From a virus: a stretch of DNA of 49,308 nucleotides. Below are positions 13,471-22,856 of this stretch, in pieces. Positions within the stretch are counted from its first letter, which is position 1. Every line of letters begins with the position of its first letter. The notes under the pieces were generated by a model, which ran no database searches, had not been told where the DNA came from, and worked only from the letters and a program-made list of their open reading frames with translations. A program made the translations under genes and the position numbers. The stretch lies in the IMG/VR virus record IMGVR_UViG_3300031753_000010, positions 1 to 49,308 of that record. One strand, written 5' to 3'.

Positions 13471-15068
13471 GCGCAGAGCCACAAAGCGCCCCAGTCCCGG
13501 CGTTAGCGGATCTGTATGAGCATGCGCTGCGCGAGCGTATACGGCGGCTCAAGAAACTGCGCGCGCACCCTGAGATGCTGCCGGCGGTGCGGCGCTACTA
13601 CCGCACGCACATCGCGGACTGGATCAATGACTGGGGCGTGACGATAGACCCGCGCAACATCCGCAAGGGCTTGCCCGTCGTCATCCCGTTTCTGCTCGAT
13701 GAGCGGCAGCGCGAGTGGATCGACTTCACGCTGGATAACTGGAAGCACGGCCGCTACGGCCTCACCGTCAAGTCGCGCGACGTCGGCGTGTCGTGGCTCA
13801 TCGTCGCCCTCTCGATCGGGCTGGCAACGCTCTACGATGATCTCGCCGTCGGCTGGGGATCATTCAAGTCGGATAAGGTCGATCGACTCGGCGACATGGG
13901 CTCGCTCTTCGAGAAAGGCCGAAACTACATGGAAGGGCTGCCGCTCGAGTTTCGCGGCGGCTATGAGGCGCGCTCCTGCGCCTCACTCATGCGACTGCTG
14001 TTTCCTAACACCGGGGGTGCGATCTTGGGCGAAGTGGGCGATAACATCGGCCGCGGCAGTCGCACCGCGATCTACTTTGTGGATGAGGCCGCGCACCTTG
14101 AGCACGGCGAAGTGGTCGATGCGGCGCTCTCGAAAACGACTGACTGCCGGCAGGATGTCAGCTCGGTGTACGGGATGAACAACACCTTCGCCGTGCGCGC
14201 GCACCAGAAGGACGTGCCGCGGTTCGACTTTCACTGGCGCCACAATCCGCGCATGACGCAGAGAGACTACGAAGACTTCCTAGACACGTGGGGGCCGGTG
14301 ATTACGGCGCAAGAGCTGGATATGAATTTCCAGGCGAGCGTCGAGGGCATTGTGATCCCCGCGCTGTGGGTGAACGCCGCAGTCGACGCGCATCTCAAAC
14401 TCAAGATCAAGCCGACCGGCGAGCGCCTTGCCTCGCTCGACGTCGCCGACACCGGGCGCGACAAGAACGCGGCGGCGGTCAGGCACGGCGTGCTGCTTGA
14501 GCACGTGGAGAGCTTCAGCGGCAAGGAGTCCGATATTTATGCGACGGTGGAGCGGGCGTTTCTGATCTGTGACTCTTACGGGGCGATACGGAAAGTGCGC
14601 TACGACGCCGATGGGGTAGGGGCGGGCGTGCGCGGTGATGCGCGGAAGGTGAACGAGAAGCGCAACCCCGCGAAGCTCATTGCTGTGGAAGCGTTTCGCG
14701 GCTCCGCAGCGGTGTTAGATCCCACGCGCGAGATGGTCGAAGGCCGGCGCAACGAGGATCTGTTCGCTAACTTCAAAGCGCAGGCGTGGTGGGCGCTGCG
14801 TATGCGGTTTCAAAACACATGGCGCGCGGTGAACGGCGAGCCGTATGAGGCAGACGACATAATCTCGATTAGTTCCGCGATCCCTGAAAAGGCGAAGCTG
14901 CTCATCGAGCTATCGCAGCCGACCTACTCACAGAACCTCGCCGGCAAACTGTTGATCGACAAGCAGCCGGAGGGCACGCCGTCGCCGAATTTGGGGGATG
15001 CGGTCATGATGGCGTACGCTCCTGCCCGTAAGCCGCTGCGGATCGACGAAAGCGTGCTCGAGGACTGA
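13467..15068 (+). CDS. Terminase large subunit (533 aa)
   Basis: This is the ATPase/nuclease that pumps DNA into the prohead. The ATPase part carries a Walker A variant (KSRDVGVSW near residue 102), a coupling motif region (GSFKSDKVDRLGD) and a Walker B (IYFVDEAAHLEH near residue 200). The nuclease part starts at SLDVADTGRDKN (near residue 320) with the RNase H-like acidic residues, then RYDADGVGAGV. Length is normal. The start is a GTG (13467) overlapping the peptidase stop. Confidence 0.9.
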   Translation: MSAEPQSAPVPALADLYEHALRERIRRLKKLRAHPEMLPAVRRYYRTHIADWINDWGVTIDPRNIRKGLPVVIPFLLDERQREWIDFTLDNWKHGRYGLTVKSRDVGVSWLIVALSIGLATLYDDLAVGWGSFKSDKVDRLGDMGSLFEKGRNYMEGLPLEFRGGYEARSCASLMRLLFPNTGGAILGEVGDNIGRGSRTAIYFVDEAAHLEHGEVVDAALSKTTDCRQDVSSVYGMNNTFAVRAHQKDVPRFDFHWRHNPRMTQRDYEDFLDTWGPVITAQELDMNFQASVEGIVIPALWVNAAVDAHLKLKIKPTGERLASLDVADTGRDKNAAAVRHGVLLEHVESFSGKESDIYATVERAFLICDSYGAIRKVRYDADGVGAGVRGDARKVNEKRNPAKLIAVEAFRGSAAVLDPTREMVEGRRNEDLFANFKAQAWWALRMRFQNTWRAVNGEPYEADDIISISSAIPEKAKLLIELSQPTYSQNLAGKLLIDKQPEGTPSPNLGDAVMMAYAPARKPLRIDESVLED

Positions 15069-15075
15069 GGGGCCG

Positions 15076-15285
15076 ATGAACCTTCTGACACCGATCGAAC
15101 GCGAGCAAGCCATCATGGCCGGCGCCGCCGCAATCGTCTTCGGCATGGTCGCCTCGGGGCGCCTTGCGCCGAAGGATCAGGATGCCGACGCAATGATCGA
15201 CAGCGCCTTCGTGCTCGCCGAGCGCTTCATCGCGAAGGCGGAAGCGCGGGCGACCCTCAAGCAGCAGCAACAGGAGAGCCCCTGA
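15076..15285 (+). CDS. Small structural-module protein (69 aa)
   Basis: A short protein with an N-terminal helical hydrophobic stretch (GAAAIVFGMVASGR), a middle MIDSAFVLAERFIAKAEA helix and a glutamine-rich end. Proteins of this size often lie between the terminase and portal genes in this kind of phage, with no assigned role. It starts eight bases after the terminase stop and ends four bases before the portal. Confidence 0.6.
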   Translation: MNLLTPIEREQAIMAGAAAIVFGMVASGRLAPKDQDADAMIDSAFVLAERFIAKAEARATLKQQQQESP

Positions 15286-15288
15286 GCC

Positions 15289-16854
15289 ATGTTCGAGCGC
15301 CTCGGTCGCCGCCTCTATGAGAAACTCGCCGAGAAGTACGGCGCCGCCCGCAGTGCGCCGACCGCCGGGCCGACGGCGGCTAAAGGCATCACCGTCTCAC
15401 TCGCAGCCCTCGCCGACATGCTTAATGTCGATGAAAACGGTGCGCAGCGCGGCGATCCCTATCGGCACCCGATCCAGATGCCGAGACTGCCGAAAGGGGT
15501 CATGGGCGATAAGCGCCGCGCCGCCGCGCTGGCGATGGATGATGCGGGCGGCCCGTGGGGCGGTTACCTCAACCAAAGCGTCAGCGGCACGCTCGCCTTC
15601 GGCCTGTACTTCCCGGGTTACCCGTACCTGTCCGAGTTGGCACAGCGCTCAGAGTACCGGCAGCCCGTTGAGACCATCGCGAAGGAGATGACGCGGAAAT
15701 GGGTGACGTTCAAGAGCAAGGGCGAGGGCGATAAGACGGAGCGGATCGAGCAGATCGAAGAGGACTTCGAGACCTTCAAAATCCAACCGCTGTTTCGCAA
15801 GGCGACCGAGTTGGATGGCTTCTACGGCCTCGGGCATCTGTTCATCGACATCCGCGGCAATGACCAACACAGCGAGCCGCTCGTCATCAAGCCGGAGACA
15901 ATTCCGCAGGGGTCACTGCGCGGCTTCACGGCGATCGAGCCGATGTGGACGACGCCGCTCGTGTGGAATTCCACCGATCCGACGCATCTGAACTTCTACA
16001 AGCCCGAGAGCTGGATGGTGTTGGGACGCGAAACGCACCAGTCGCGCATGCTGCGGTTCGTCAGTCGTGAAGTCCCTGACATCATCAAGCCCGCCTATAA
16101 CTTCGGCGGCGTCTCGCTCTCGCAGTTGATCGACCCCTACGTCGCTCGCTGGCTGCGCACCGTGGACGCGGTGAATCGGCTCATCAACAATTTCTCGATC
16201 ATCTTTCTGCAAACCGACATGGCAGCGGTGCTGTCCGGCGGCCCGAGCACGGAGCTGGTCAAGCGCATGGCGCTCTTTACGAAGACGCGCGATAACCAGG
16301 GCATATTCCTCACCGACAAAGAGCACGAGATGCTAGAGCAGCTCGCCGTGCCGCTCGCGGGGCTGAGTGAGCTGCAGGCGCAGGCTCAGGAGCACATGGC
16401 AGCTCCTACGCATCTGCCGCTCGTTGTCCTCACCGGCATCACGCCGGCCGGGCTCAACGCATCGAGTCAGGACGAGATCGAGATATTCCACGACTGGAAT
16501 CACTCGATGCAGGAGGCGCTCTACACGCCGCAGCTCAAAAAGGTGCTCGACATCATTCAGCTCAATCGCTTCGGCGACGTCGACGAAGACATCATCTTCG
16601 ACTACGTGCCGCTCAAGGAGTTGGTTGGCGAGGCGGCAGCGCGCGTGCGCAAACTGGCAAGCGAGGCCGGGATCGCCTATATCGACGCCGGAGTGATCGC
16701 GCCCGAAGAGGAACGCGAGCGCATCGCGCGTGACCCGGAGAGCGGGTACAACAATCTCTCAGGCAAGGATCTGCCAGAGCCGCCAGAGGTTGATCCGGAT
16801 CAGCTCCCGGACGAGGAATCGGATGAGCCGCGGGAGGTTTCAGCGGAGGCGTAA
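15289..16854 (+). CDS. Portal protein, DUF1073 type (521 aa)
   Basis: The protein matches the DUF1073/anti-CBASS-like portal family: an N-terminal LGRRLYEKLAEKYG helix, PYLSELAQRSEYRQPVETIAKEMTRKWV (the usual opening of the core), FYGLGHLFIDIRG, then TDMAAVLSGG and a LTGITPAGLNASSQDEIEIFHDW segment. Twelve subunits would form the ring through which DNA passes. The C-terminal part is acidic (EEERERIARDPES). Position after terminase supports the call. Confidence 0.85.
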   Translation: MFERLGRRLYEKLAEKYGAARSAPTAGPTAAKGITVSLAALADMLNVDENGAQRGDPYRHPIQMPRLPKGVMGDKRRAAALAMDDAGGPWGGYLNQSVSGTLAFGLYFPGYPYLSELAQRSEYRQPVETIAKEMTRKWVTFKSKGEGDKTERIEQIEEDFETFKIQPLFRKATELDGFYGLGHLFIDIRGNDQHSEPLVIKPETIPQGSLRGFTAIEPMWTTPLVWNSTDPTHLNFYKPESWMVLGRETHQSRMLRFVSREVPDIIKPAYNFGGVSLSQLIDPYVARWLRTVDAVNRLINNFSIIFLQTDMAAVLSGGPSTELVKRMALFTKTRDNQGIFLTDKEHEMLEQLAVPLAGLSELQAQAQEHMAAPTHLPLVVLTGITPAGLNASSQDEIEIFHDWNHSMQEALYTPQLKKVLDIIQLNRFGDVDEDIIFDYVPLKELVGEAAARVRKLASEAGIAYIDAGVIAPEEERERIARDPESGYNNLSGKDLPEPPEVDPDQLPDEESDEPREVSAEA

Positions 16855-16862
16855 CACCGCGT

Positions 16863-17861
16863 ATGCACCCCGTTCCAACTCGCCGTCGTCGCACCCGTGA
16901 GGAAATGCTCGCGGATCTGAAGCGACTCAAAGAAATCCTTACCGCCGAAAGTGGGGCAGCCGTAGTGGGTGCATTCGACACCGCGCTCGACTCTGAGCTG
17001 CTGGCCGCCGACCGAGCGCCGGAGCAGAAGTTTGAAACGCCGCTACCCGACGTCGAGCAACTGCGGGCGATTCAACCCAACAGCGGCGTCGCCGGTTGGT
17101 ATCGCGAAGAGCTGCAGGACATGACGCGCCGCATGGCGACGGATCTGCAGAGAAAGCTCAAGCGCTGCTATGAGCCGGCGAAGAACCGGCTGGCTCTCGA
17201 TACCGTGGACATCGCGCTCGACGACGATCCGGTGGTGGTGCTGCGACGCACGATGGCGGTGTGGGGACGGCTCTGGCAGAAGCGATTCGACGATCTGTCG
17301 AAGCTCATCGCTGCGAGCTTTGCGGGGCGCACCCAACGCTACACGGACGCTGCGCTGCGCCGCCGCATGCGCGAGGCGGGCTTCACGGTGCGCTTCCGCC
17401 CGACCGAGCGGCAGGTGAGCGCCTACCGGGCAGTGGTGGCGGAGAACGTGAACCTGATCCGCTCTATCCCGCAGCAGTTCCTCAAGGACGTGCGTAGCGC
17501 GGTGTGGACGAGCGTGATGCGCGGCGGCTCGATGAGCGAGCTGTCTGATTCGATTCGCAAAAAGTACGGCATTACCTACCGCCGCGCAGCGTTCATCGCC
17601 CGCGATCAGGTGGCGAAGTCAAAGTCAGTCATGGAGAACGCGCGCCGCGCAGAGTTGGGCATCACCGAAGCCGTGTGGCAGCACTCAGGCGCCGGCAAAG
17701 AACCGCGGCCAACACACGTGCGGATGAACGGAAAGCGATACAAGCTCGCCGAAGGCATGTACGATGCGGCCGAACAGCAGTACGTGCAACCGGGCGAGCT
17801 GCCGAATTGCCGCTGCACCTCGAGGGCCGTGATTCCTGCTCGCCTCACCGCAGGGAGATAA
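16863..17861 (+). CDS. Mu gpF/SPP1 gp7-like head morphogenesis protein (332 aa)
   Basis: The C-terminal 170 residues fit the minor head protein family: QFLKDVRSAVWTSVMRGGSMSEL, then YRRAAFIARDQVAKSK, a WQHSGAGKEPRPTHVRMNGKR region and the closing PGELPNCRCTSRAV with the conserved NCRC. The N-terminal half is helical and basic. These proteins join the portal and are ejected or aid assembly. It starts eight bases after the portal stop. Confidence 0.85.
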   Translation: MHPVPTRRRRTREEMLADLKRLKEILTAESGAAVVGAFDTALDSELLAADRAPEQKFETPLPDVEQLRAIQPNSGVAGWYREELQDMTRRMATDLQRKLKRCYEPAKNRLALDTVDIALDDDPVVVLRRTMAVWGRLWQKRFDDLSKLIAASFAGRTQRYTDAALRRRMREAGFTVRFRPTERQVSAYRAVVAENVNLIRSIPQQFLKDVRSAVWTSVMRGGSMSELSDSIRKKYGITYRRAAFIARDQVAKSKSVMENARRAELGITEAVWQHSGAGKEPRPTHVRMNGKRYKLAEGMYDAAEQQYVQPGELPNCRCTSRAVIPARLTAGR

Positions 17862-17867
17862 CACACC

Positions 17868-18386
17868 GTGAAGTCGCTACGCCTCATCGCTGCCGGCGCG
17901 CTCACCGGCGTCATCGCGCTCGCTCTGCTCTCCTGGTCACTCGCCGGCCCGCCGCAACCGGTGCCGCAGTTGGTATGCGTGAATGCCGGCACCAGCGGCC
18001 CGTATATCGTCTGCCCGCCAACAGGCGTTGCCTTCGGCGGCTTCTCCCAGGTGAGAGTGGGCGTTATTTTCGCACCGCCGATCGGGCCGCAGGGAATTGG
18101 GCTCACGAGTACCGGCAGCACGCAGGCATCCGTCACTGTCGGCGACACTAACGCGACGAGTACGACGACGCTCACCGCGGGTGTTGAGATTACAGCCGCA
18201 AAGCCGCTGCAACTGCCGCACTACACGATTGCGACGACGCTGCCGGTGTGCGGCGCTTCGCTCTACTACAGCGAAGCCGTGGTGACCGATGCCGAAGCGA
18301 CGCCGGTGTACCTCAACACGATCACCGGCGGCGCGACGAGCGTCGTGCGCGTGATGTGTACGGCGGGCGGCTGGATCTACGACTAA
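17868..18386 (+). CDS. Secreted or membrane-anchored protein in the head module (172 aa)
   Basis: From a GTG at 17868, after GGGAG, the product starts KSLRLIAAGALTGVIALALLSWSLAGPP, a signal peptide or signal anchor, followed by a beta-rich Gly/Thr/Val part with four cysteines (CVNAG, YIVCPP, LPVCGA, RVMCTAG) and a SVTVGDTNATSTTTL repeat-like stretch. No family was recognised. A secreted protein among head genes is unusual. It is followed at once by a small membrane protein, so both may be directed to the envelope. Confidence 0.55.
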   Translation: MKSLRLIAAGALTGVIALALLSWSLAGPPQPVPQLVCVNAGTSGPYIVCPPTGVAFGGFSQVRVGVIFAPPIGPQGIGLTSTGSTQASVTVGDTNATSTTTLTAGVEITAAKPLQLPHYTIATTLPVCGASLYYSEAVVTDAEATPVYLNTITGGATSVVRVMCTAGGWIYD

Positions 18387-18407
18387 CCACAAAGGGGAGT
18401 GACGCTC

Positions 18408-18575
18408 ATGCAAATCCTGCCGCTAGTCCTTCAGCTCGCCGCCCTCGCCTGTCTGCTCTTTGCCGCCGTGGGGTTGCTGCCTACAAGCAAAGTCGCGTGG
18501 GGATGGGCGGGCCTGTTCTTCTGGCTGCTCTCGCTCATGATCTCGGCGATCCAACTGCACCCGATCGCCCGGTAA
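18408..18575 (+). CDS. Small membrane protein (55 aa)
   Basis: The ATG at 18408 follows AAAGGGGAG by about eight bases. The 55-residue product has two hydrophobic stretches (ILPLVLQLAALACLLFAAVG and WAGLFFWLLSLMISAI) with a short turn between them (LPTSKVAWG). It could be holin-like, but the lysis genes lie far away, so a membrane role linked to the preceding secreted protein is also possible. Confidence 0.6.
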   Translation: MQILPLVLQLAALACLLFAAVGLLPTSKVAWGWAGLFFWLLSLMISAIQLHPIAR

Positions 18576-18775
18576 ATCGCGCGCACAAAAGAGCGGAACT
18601 TCTACTCGCTCGCCGTGTGAGGTGCAAGAGCCGAGCACTTCAGGCGGGCATCGGTCGCGATCTGCCACAAAAATGACTTGAACCTCGCACCGGCTTTTGC
18701 TTTGCTCCGGCCTCGAATCGATCCACTCCCCTGTGATCGAGTATCGGAACCGAGACCGTTTGATTGACAAGCGCC
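18576..18775. other. 200-base spacer before the protease/scaffold gene
   Basis: No gene is seen in this stretch, although the surrounding genes are packed tightly. It holds a weak TTGAAC (18678-18683)/TTTGCT (18701-18706) pair with 17-base spacing that may be a poor promoter, and a TTGACA at 18766-18771. There is no clear ribosome site for the next gene, so its start is less certain. Confidence 0.4.
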
Positions 18776-20113
18776 ATGTTCGTACTTCGCGGTCGGGATG
18801 CGAAGAGCCAACTCTTCGCACTCGACCGCTCTCTACGCTCGATAGATGCCGACGGGCACATGCGGGTCGAAGAGAGCCGGATCAGCAAGGCGAACATATG
18901 CCCGTACCTGGGGCGCGAAATACCGGATTGGCAGCGACTCGGGCTCGACCCGGAGCGCACCTACAAGTTGTTTCGCGACCCGCAGGAGTTGGAGAAGGGC
19001 GCCTCGACCTTCGACGGCAAGCCGCTCTTGATCCGGCACGTGCCGATCGACGCAGAGCTGCCGCGCAAAGACTTGTGGGTCGGCACGCTCGGACGCACGA
19101 CCTTCGAGAATCCGTACCTCATCACCCGCCCGTTGATGGTGCTCACGAAAGAGGCGATCGACCTGATCGAGAGCGGCGAGCAGCGCGAGCTCTCGGCCGC
19201 GTATCGCTACGACGCGGTGATGGAGCCGGGCGCGTGGAACGGGCAGCAGTATGACGGCCGCATGGTCAACATCCGTGGCAATCACACCGCAATCGTCTCC
19301 GAGGGCCGTGTTGGCCCCGATGTACTCGTCGCCGATGAACTACCGTTGGAGCTTCGCCCCATGAAAGCCGCCGCCGCCGCAGTCGCTCTCGCCATCCGCC
19401 CCTATCTCGGCAAGGATGCAAACACGAAACTCATCGCCATCGCCCTCGACGGCATGTTGGGCGAGACGCCGGCCGAGAGCGTGATCTCGCTCGATGAGGC
19501 CGAGATGAAGGAAGCCTCTGACGCCGCGCTGGCTGAGAAAAAGGCCGAGCACGGCGAAGACGCCGAGCTGAGCGACGAGGAGCGCGAGAAGGCGTACGAG
19601 CGGGCGCGCGACCGCAAGGCGAAGGACAAAAAGGCGAAGGACAAAAAGGCGCGCGATGCGAAAGCGGCGAAGGATGCCAAGGACGCGAAGGCCGCGAAAG
19701 ACGCGGCCGATGCCGCTGCGGCCGCCGGCCATGATGCAGATCCAGATCACCGCAAGGACTTCGAGCCCGGCAAGGACTCGGTGAGCAAGGACGAGCTGCC
19801 GGCAATCCTCAAAGAGCATGAGGACCGCATTCGCGCCCAGATGCGCGATCTCGCACAGGCGCGCGAGGCCGTGCGGCCGCTGGTGGGCGCAGTGAGCCTC
19901 GCCATGGACTCGGCCGAAGACGTTTACAAATTCGCGCTGAAACACGTCGGCGTGAAATTCGACGGCGTGCATGCCTCAGCATTTCCCGCGCTGATCGAGA
20001 TGGTGGTGTCGAAGCAAGCCGGCCGCTCGGCCTCGACTACCGTCGCGATGGATGCCTCGCAAGAGGAGTTGGTCGACCTCGAGGCGCTGTTCAAACCGAA
20101 AGCCGCTGCCTGA
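18776..20113 (+). CDS. DUF2213 head maturation protease with scaffold-like tail (445 aa)
   Basis: Residues 1-190 match DUF2213 capsid proteases: GHMRVEESRISKANICPYLGREIP, KLFRDPQELEKG, KPLLIRHVPIDAE and IRGNHTAIVSEGRVGPDVLVAD, where the H and S positions are candidates for the Ser/His pair. Next comes a charged, low-complexity linker (KDKKAKDKKARDAKAAKDAKD) and a scaffold-like coiled coil, closing with a helical region. In such phages the protease and scaffold are one protein that cleaves itself during maturation. The ATG at 18776 is chosen; a TTG at 18764 is in frame. Confidence 0.85.
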   Translation: MFVLRGRDAKSQLFALDRSLRSIDADGHMRVEESRISKANICPYLGREIPDWQRLGLDPERTYKLFRDPQELEKGASTFDGKPLLIRHVPIDAELPRKDLWVGTLGRTTFENPYLITRPLMVLTKEAIDLIESGEQRELSAAYRYDAVMEPGAWNGQQYDGRMVNIRGNHTAIVSEGRVGPDVLVADELPLELRPMKAAAAAVALAIRPYLGKDANTKLIAIALDGMLGETPAESVISLDEAEMKEASDAALAEKKAEHGEDAELSDEEREKAYERARDRKAKDKKAKDKKARDAKAAKDAKDAKAAKDAADAAAAAGHDADPDHRKDFEPGKDSVSKDELPAILKEHEDRIRAQMRDLAQAREAVRPLVGAVSLAMDSAEDVYKFALKHVGVKFDGVHASAFPALIEMVVSKQAGRSASTTVAMDASQEELVDLEALFKPKAAA

Positions 20114-20160
20114 GAGCAGCCGCGCCCGCGCAACCGCATACCTGTTGAGGAGAGAGCGAA

Positions 20161-21159
20161 ATGGCACCCGGATCTGGCACTGGCTTCCAATCGTTCGTCA
20201 ACAACGAACTTCCGCCGGGCGTCGCTGGCGACTTTGCGGGGGCGAATATCCGCGCGAACGTGCTCGCGAGCGCGTGGGGCTTCGTCGCCGGCCCGAGCGG
20301 CGTGCTCGTCGGACTCGGCGCATGGGCTAACCCGGCAACGGGGCTGGTCACGAACTACTTCCAGCCGAATTCATTCCCCGGCTTCGTTCATCGCGAGGGC
20401 CAAGCGCTCATCACGCAGTACCTCGGCGTTGCCTCGATGCTGATCCAACCTGCGGATGCCGTGACGCTCTTCGATCAGGGCGACTTCTGGGGCATTTTCT
20501 CCGCCGGAGCGACGGCGGGCCTCAAGGTGTATTTCGATCCCGTTACCGGCGGGCTCACCGCGGATGTGACGGGCAACACCGTGACGGCTTCTGCGAGCAC
20601 CGGCAGCACGATCAGCTCGAATGTGCTGACGACAACCGATGCGGATGTGACGGGCACGATCGCCGCCGGGCAGATCGTCACCGGCGCCGGCATTCCGCCG
20701 GGCACCTACATCCTGTCGGCGAACAGCACGGGCTCGGGCACCCATCTGTGGAACCTCGCCAATGTCGACGGCACGGCGATCCCCAACATCGGCTCCGCCG
20801 AGGCGACGAACTTCTACGGCGTGCAGGAAAGCAACTGGTCGGTCGCAAGCCCCGTGCAGGCCGACTGCGCCATCACCAGCGCCACGCTGGCGCTGCCCGC
20901 TGCCGGCGCCGCTTTCGGCGTCCTCACCGTGAGCACGATCGGCTCAGGCTCGCTCGCCCCCGGGCAGTTCCTCAGCTCCACCGGCTCGGTGCCCGTGCCA
21001 GCGTCGGCGAACCTGCAGATCATTCAGCAGCTCACCGGCACGGCGGGCGGCACCGGCACGTACCTGACCAACAACACGGACTTCCACGTTTCGAGCGGGC
21101 AGGCGTTTGTCGCAACGCAGGGCAAGCTCGGCAAGATCACGAGTTGGACGAGTAACTGA
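20161..21159 (+). CDS. Capsid cement/decoration protein with repeated beta domain (332 aa)
   Basis: Residues 1-130 resemble phage cement proteins: GTGFQSFVNNELPPGVAGDF, GLGAWANPATGLVTNYF, then GFVHREGQALITQYLGVASM. A similar block is found in the next-but-one gene at 22311. The rest carries two copies of a beta-rich domain with the pattern G-x-I-xx-GQIVTGAGIPPGTYIL (about residues 135-190) and LAPGQFLSSTGSVPVPASAN...LTGTAGGTGTYL (about residues 240-310). The same kind of domain occurs in the tail sheath and baseplate J proteins. An AGGAGAG site precedes the ATG. It lies between the protease and the capsid. Confidence 0.7.
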   Translation: MAPGSGTGFQSFVNNELPPGVAGDFAGANIRANVLASAWGFVAGPSGVLVGLGAWANPATGLVTNYFQPNSFPGFVHREGQALITQYLGVASMLIQPADAVTLFDQGDFWGIFSAGATAGLKVYFDPVTGGLTADVTGNTVTASASTGSTISSNVLTTTDADVTGTIAAGQIVTGAGIPPGTYILSANSTGSGTHLWNLANVDGTAIPNIGSAEATNFYGVQESNWSVASPVQADCAITSATLALPAAGAAFGVLTVSTIGSGSLAPGQFLSSTGSVPVPASANLQIIQQLTGTAGGTGTYLTNNTDFHVSSGQAFVATQGKLGKITSWTSN

Positions 21160-21206
21160 GCGCGCGCTGCTCTCGCGCCCTATCGCAGCCACCTTTGGAG
21201 TAGACG

Positions 21207-22289
21207 ATGCACGCGTACGATCAAAAGCGCCTTTCCGATGCGGTAAAGGCAGGACTCGCCTCGGAGATTTTCCGGCGTCTTGCGACCGAGCAGGGCATCG
21301 CCTTCGACAGCTCGCTCGGCAAGCAGCGCTTTGTCGATATGGACCGCAACGGGCCGCCGCGCGCGCTCGATATGGCGATGGATGTGCAAAGCGAGTTGGT
21401 CACCGTCAGCTCGGCCGGCATCCCGTGGTTTCTCGCCAACTGGCTCGACCCGAAGGTGATCCCGATCCTCGTCTCGCCGATGATGGCGGCGAAGATCGCC
21501 GGCGAGGCGATGAAGGGCGACTGGCTCACCGAGACGGCGATGTTTCTCACCGCAGAGGCGGTGGGCGAAACGAGCGCGTATGGCGATTACAGCCAGAGCG
21601 GCTCGTCGAACGTCAACGTGAATTTCCCGCAGCGGCAGAATTTCCTATTCCAAAGTTTCCTGCAGTACGGGCAGCGCGAGGTCGGGCGCTTCGGCCTTGC
21701 GAAGTTAGATTGGGTGTCGCAGCAGCAGCAAGCGAACGCGTTGACGCTCATGAAGGCGCTCAACTTCATGTACTTCTACGGCGTCAGCGGGCTGGAAAAC
21801 TACGGCCTCATCAATGACCCGAACCTGCCCCCCTCGCTCGCCCCCACGTACTCCTGGCTGACGAGCAGCTCGACCACGGCTAACACGATCTATCAGGACA
21901 TCGTTCGGCTCTTTATCCAACTGCAGTCGCAGTCGAACGGCACCGTGTTGGTCGATAGCGATATGGTGCTCGCTCTGTCACCGACGAACGCCGTGACGCT
22001 CAAGTACATCACGCAGTACAACACCAACTCGGTCGAAGAGCTGCTCAAGCAGAATTTCCCGAAACTGCGCATCGAGACTGCAGTGCAGTACCAGACGGGC
22101 GCCGGTCAGTTGGTGCAACTGATCGCCGAGAACGTCGAGGGGCAGCGCACGATGGAAGCGTCATTCAGCTCTAAGCTCATGGCGCACAACATGGTGGTCG
22201 ACACCAGCTCGTGGCGGCAGAAGCGCTCAAGCGGCGGCTTCGGCACGATCATCTTTCGGCCGTTCCTCGTCGCCTCAATGCTCGGCTGA
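21207..22289 (+). CDS. Major capsid protein, DUF2184 type (360 aa)
   Basis: The protein fits the DUF2184 phage capsid family: an N-terminal helix (DAVKAGLASEIFRRLATEQG), FANWLDPK-like segment (WFLANWLDPKVIPILVSP), the E-loop region, the FLFQSFLQYGQREVGRFG part and a closing GGFGTIIFRPFLVASM. This is the HK97-fold shell subunit. Position after protease and cement is as expected. A GGAG ribosome site lies about eight bases upstream of ATG 21207. Confidence 0.85.
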   Translation: MHAYDQKRLSDAVKAGLASEIFRRLATEQGIAFDSSLGKQRFVDMDRNGPPRALDMAMDVQSELVTVSSAGIPWFLANWLDPKVIPILVSPMMAAKIAGEAMKGDWLTETAMFLTAEAVGETSAYGDYSQSGSSNVNVNFPQRQNFLFQSFLQYGQREVGRFGLAKLDWVSQQQQANALTLMKALNFMYFYGVSGLENYGLINDPNLPPSLAPTYSWLTSSSTTANTIYQDIVRLFIQLQSQSNGTVLVDSDMVLALSPTNAVTLKYITQYNTNSVEELLKQNFPKLRIETAVQYQTGAGQLVQLIAENVEGQRTMEASFSSKLMAHNMVVDTSSWRQKRSSGGFGTIIFRPFLVASMLG

Positions 22290-22310
22290 GAGCCGCGGAG
22301 ATGAAACAGA

Positions 22311-22841
22311 GTGCGAATGGCAGGCTCATATTCCGGGAGGCTGCAAGGAGCCGGCACCCCCTTTGACTGGCCGGAGGCAATAGGCTTCGGCCGGCAGCCG
22401 TTCGCCTCTTTCCCCGCAGGCGCCGACGCTTGCGTTGCCGGCTCGCAAGGGGTCGCGCTCGGCATCTTCGGCTGGATCAACCCCGTTACGTTTCAAGTCA
22501 CGAACGCCCGCAGCTCCGGCGCAATCCTCGGCTTCGTCCTGCCGGTGTTCAACATGTACAACTGGCAACGCGCTTTCCCGCAGCGCAGCCCGCCGCCCGT
22601 CGGGCGTCAGTTGATCCTGCGCGCCGGCCTTGAATGCATCGTCGCGCTCGCCGGCGACTTCGTGACAACGTTTCCGCTCGGCGCGCTCGTCGGCTCTCGC
22701 GTGTGGACCGATCCGGCGACCGGGGTGCCGTATGGGGAGGATCACGGCGGCTATGTCGCTACTCGATGGACCGTGATGCAGAATGGGTGCGGATGTAACG
22801 CGAGGCTGCGTATATCGAGCTTCGTCAAACCGCTGCACTAG
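22311..22841 (+). CDS. Cement/decoration-like head protein, paralogue of the 20161 protein (176 aa)
   Basis: The sequence repeats the layout of residues 30-130 of the first cement protein: VALGIFGWINPVTFQVTNAR, then GFVLPVFNMYNWQRAF, an ALAGDFVTTFPLGALVGSRV block and WTDPATGVPYG (compare GLGAWANPATGLVTN and VYFDPVTGG). It lacks the repeated beta domain and has a Cys-rich turn near the end (QNGCGCN). The GTG at 22311 (nine bases after GGAGAT) or the ATG at 22317 could be the start. Confidence 0.6.
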   Translation: MRMAGSYSGRLQGAGTPFDWPEAIGFGRQPFASFPAGADACVAGSQGVALGIFGWINPVTFQVTNARSSGAILGFVLPVFNMYNWQRAFPQRSPPPVGRQLILRAGLECIVALAGDFVTTFPLGALVGSRVWTDPATGVPYGEDHGGYVATRWTVMQNGCGCNARLRISSFVKPLH

Positions 22842-22856
22842 AAAAGGATCACGCAC

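Noticed and set aside
12727-13482. Antisense frame of 251 codons opposite the papain-like gene
   Set aside because: Reverse shadow of a gene with a recognisable active-site pattern on the plus strand.
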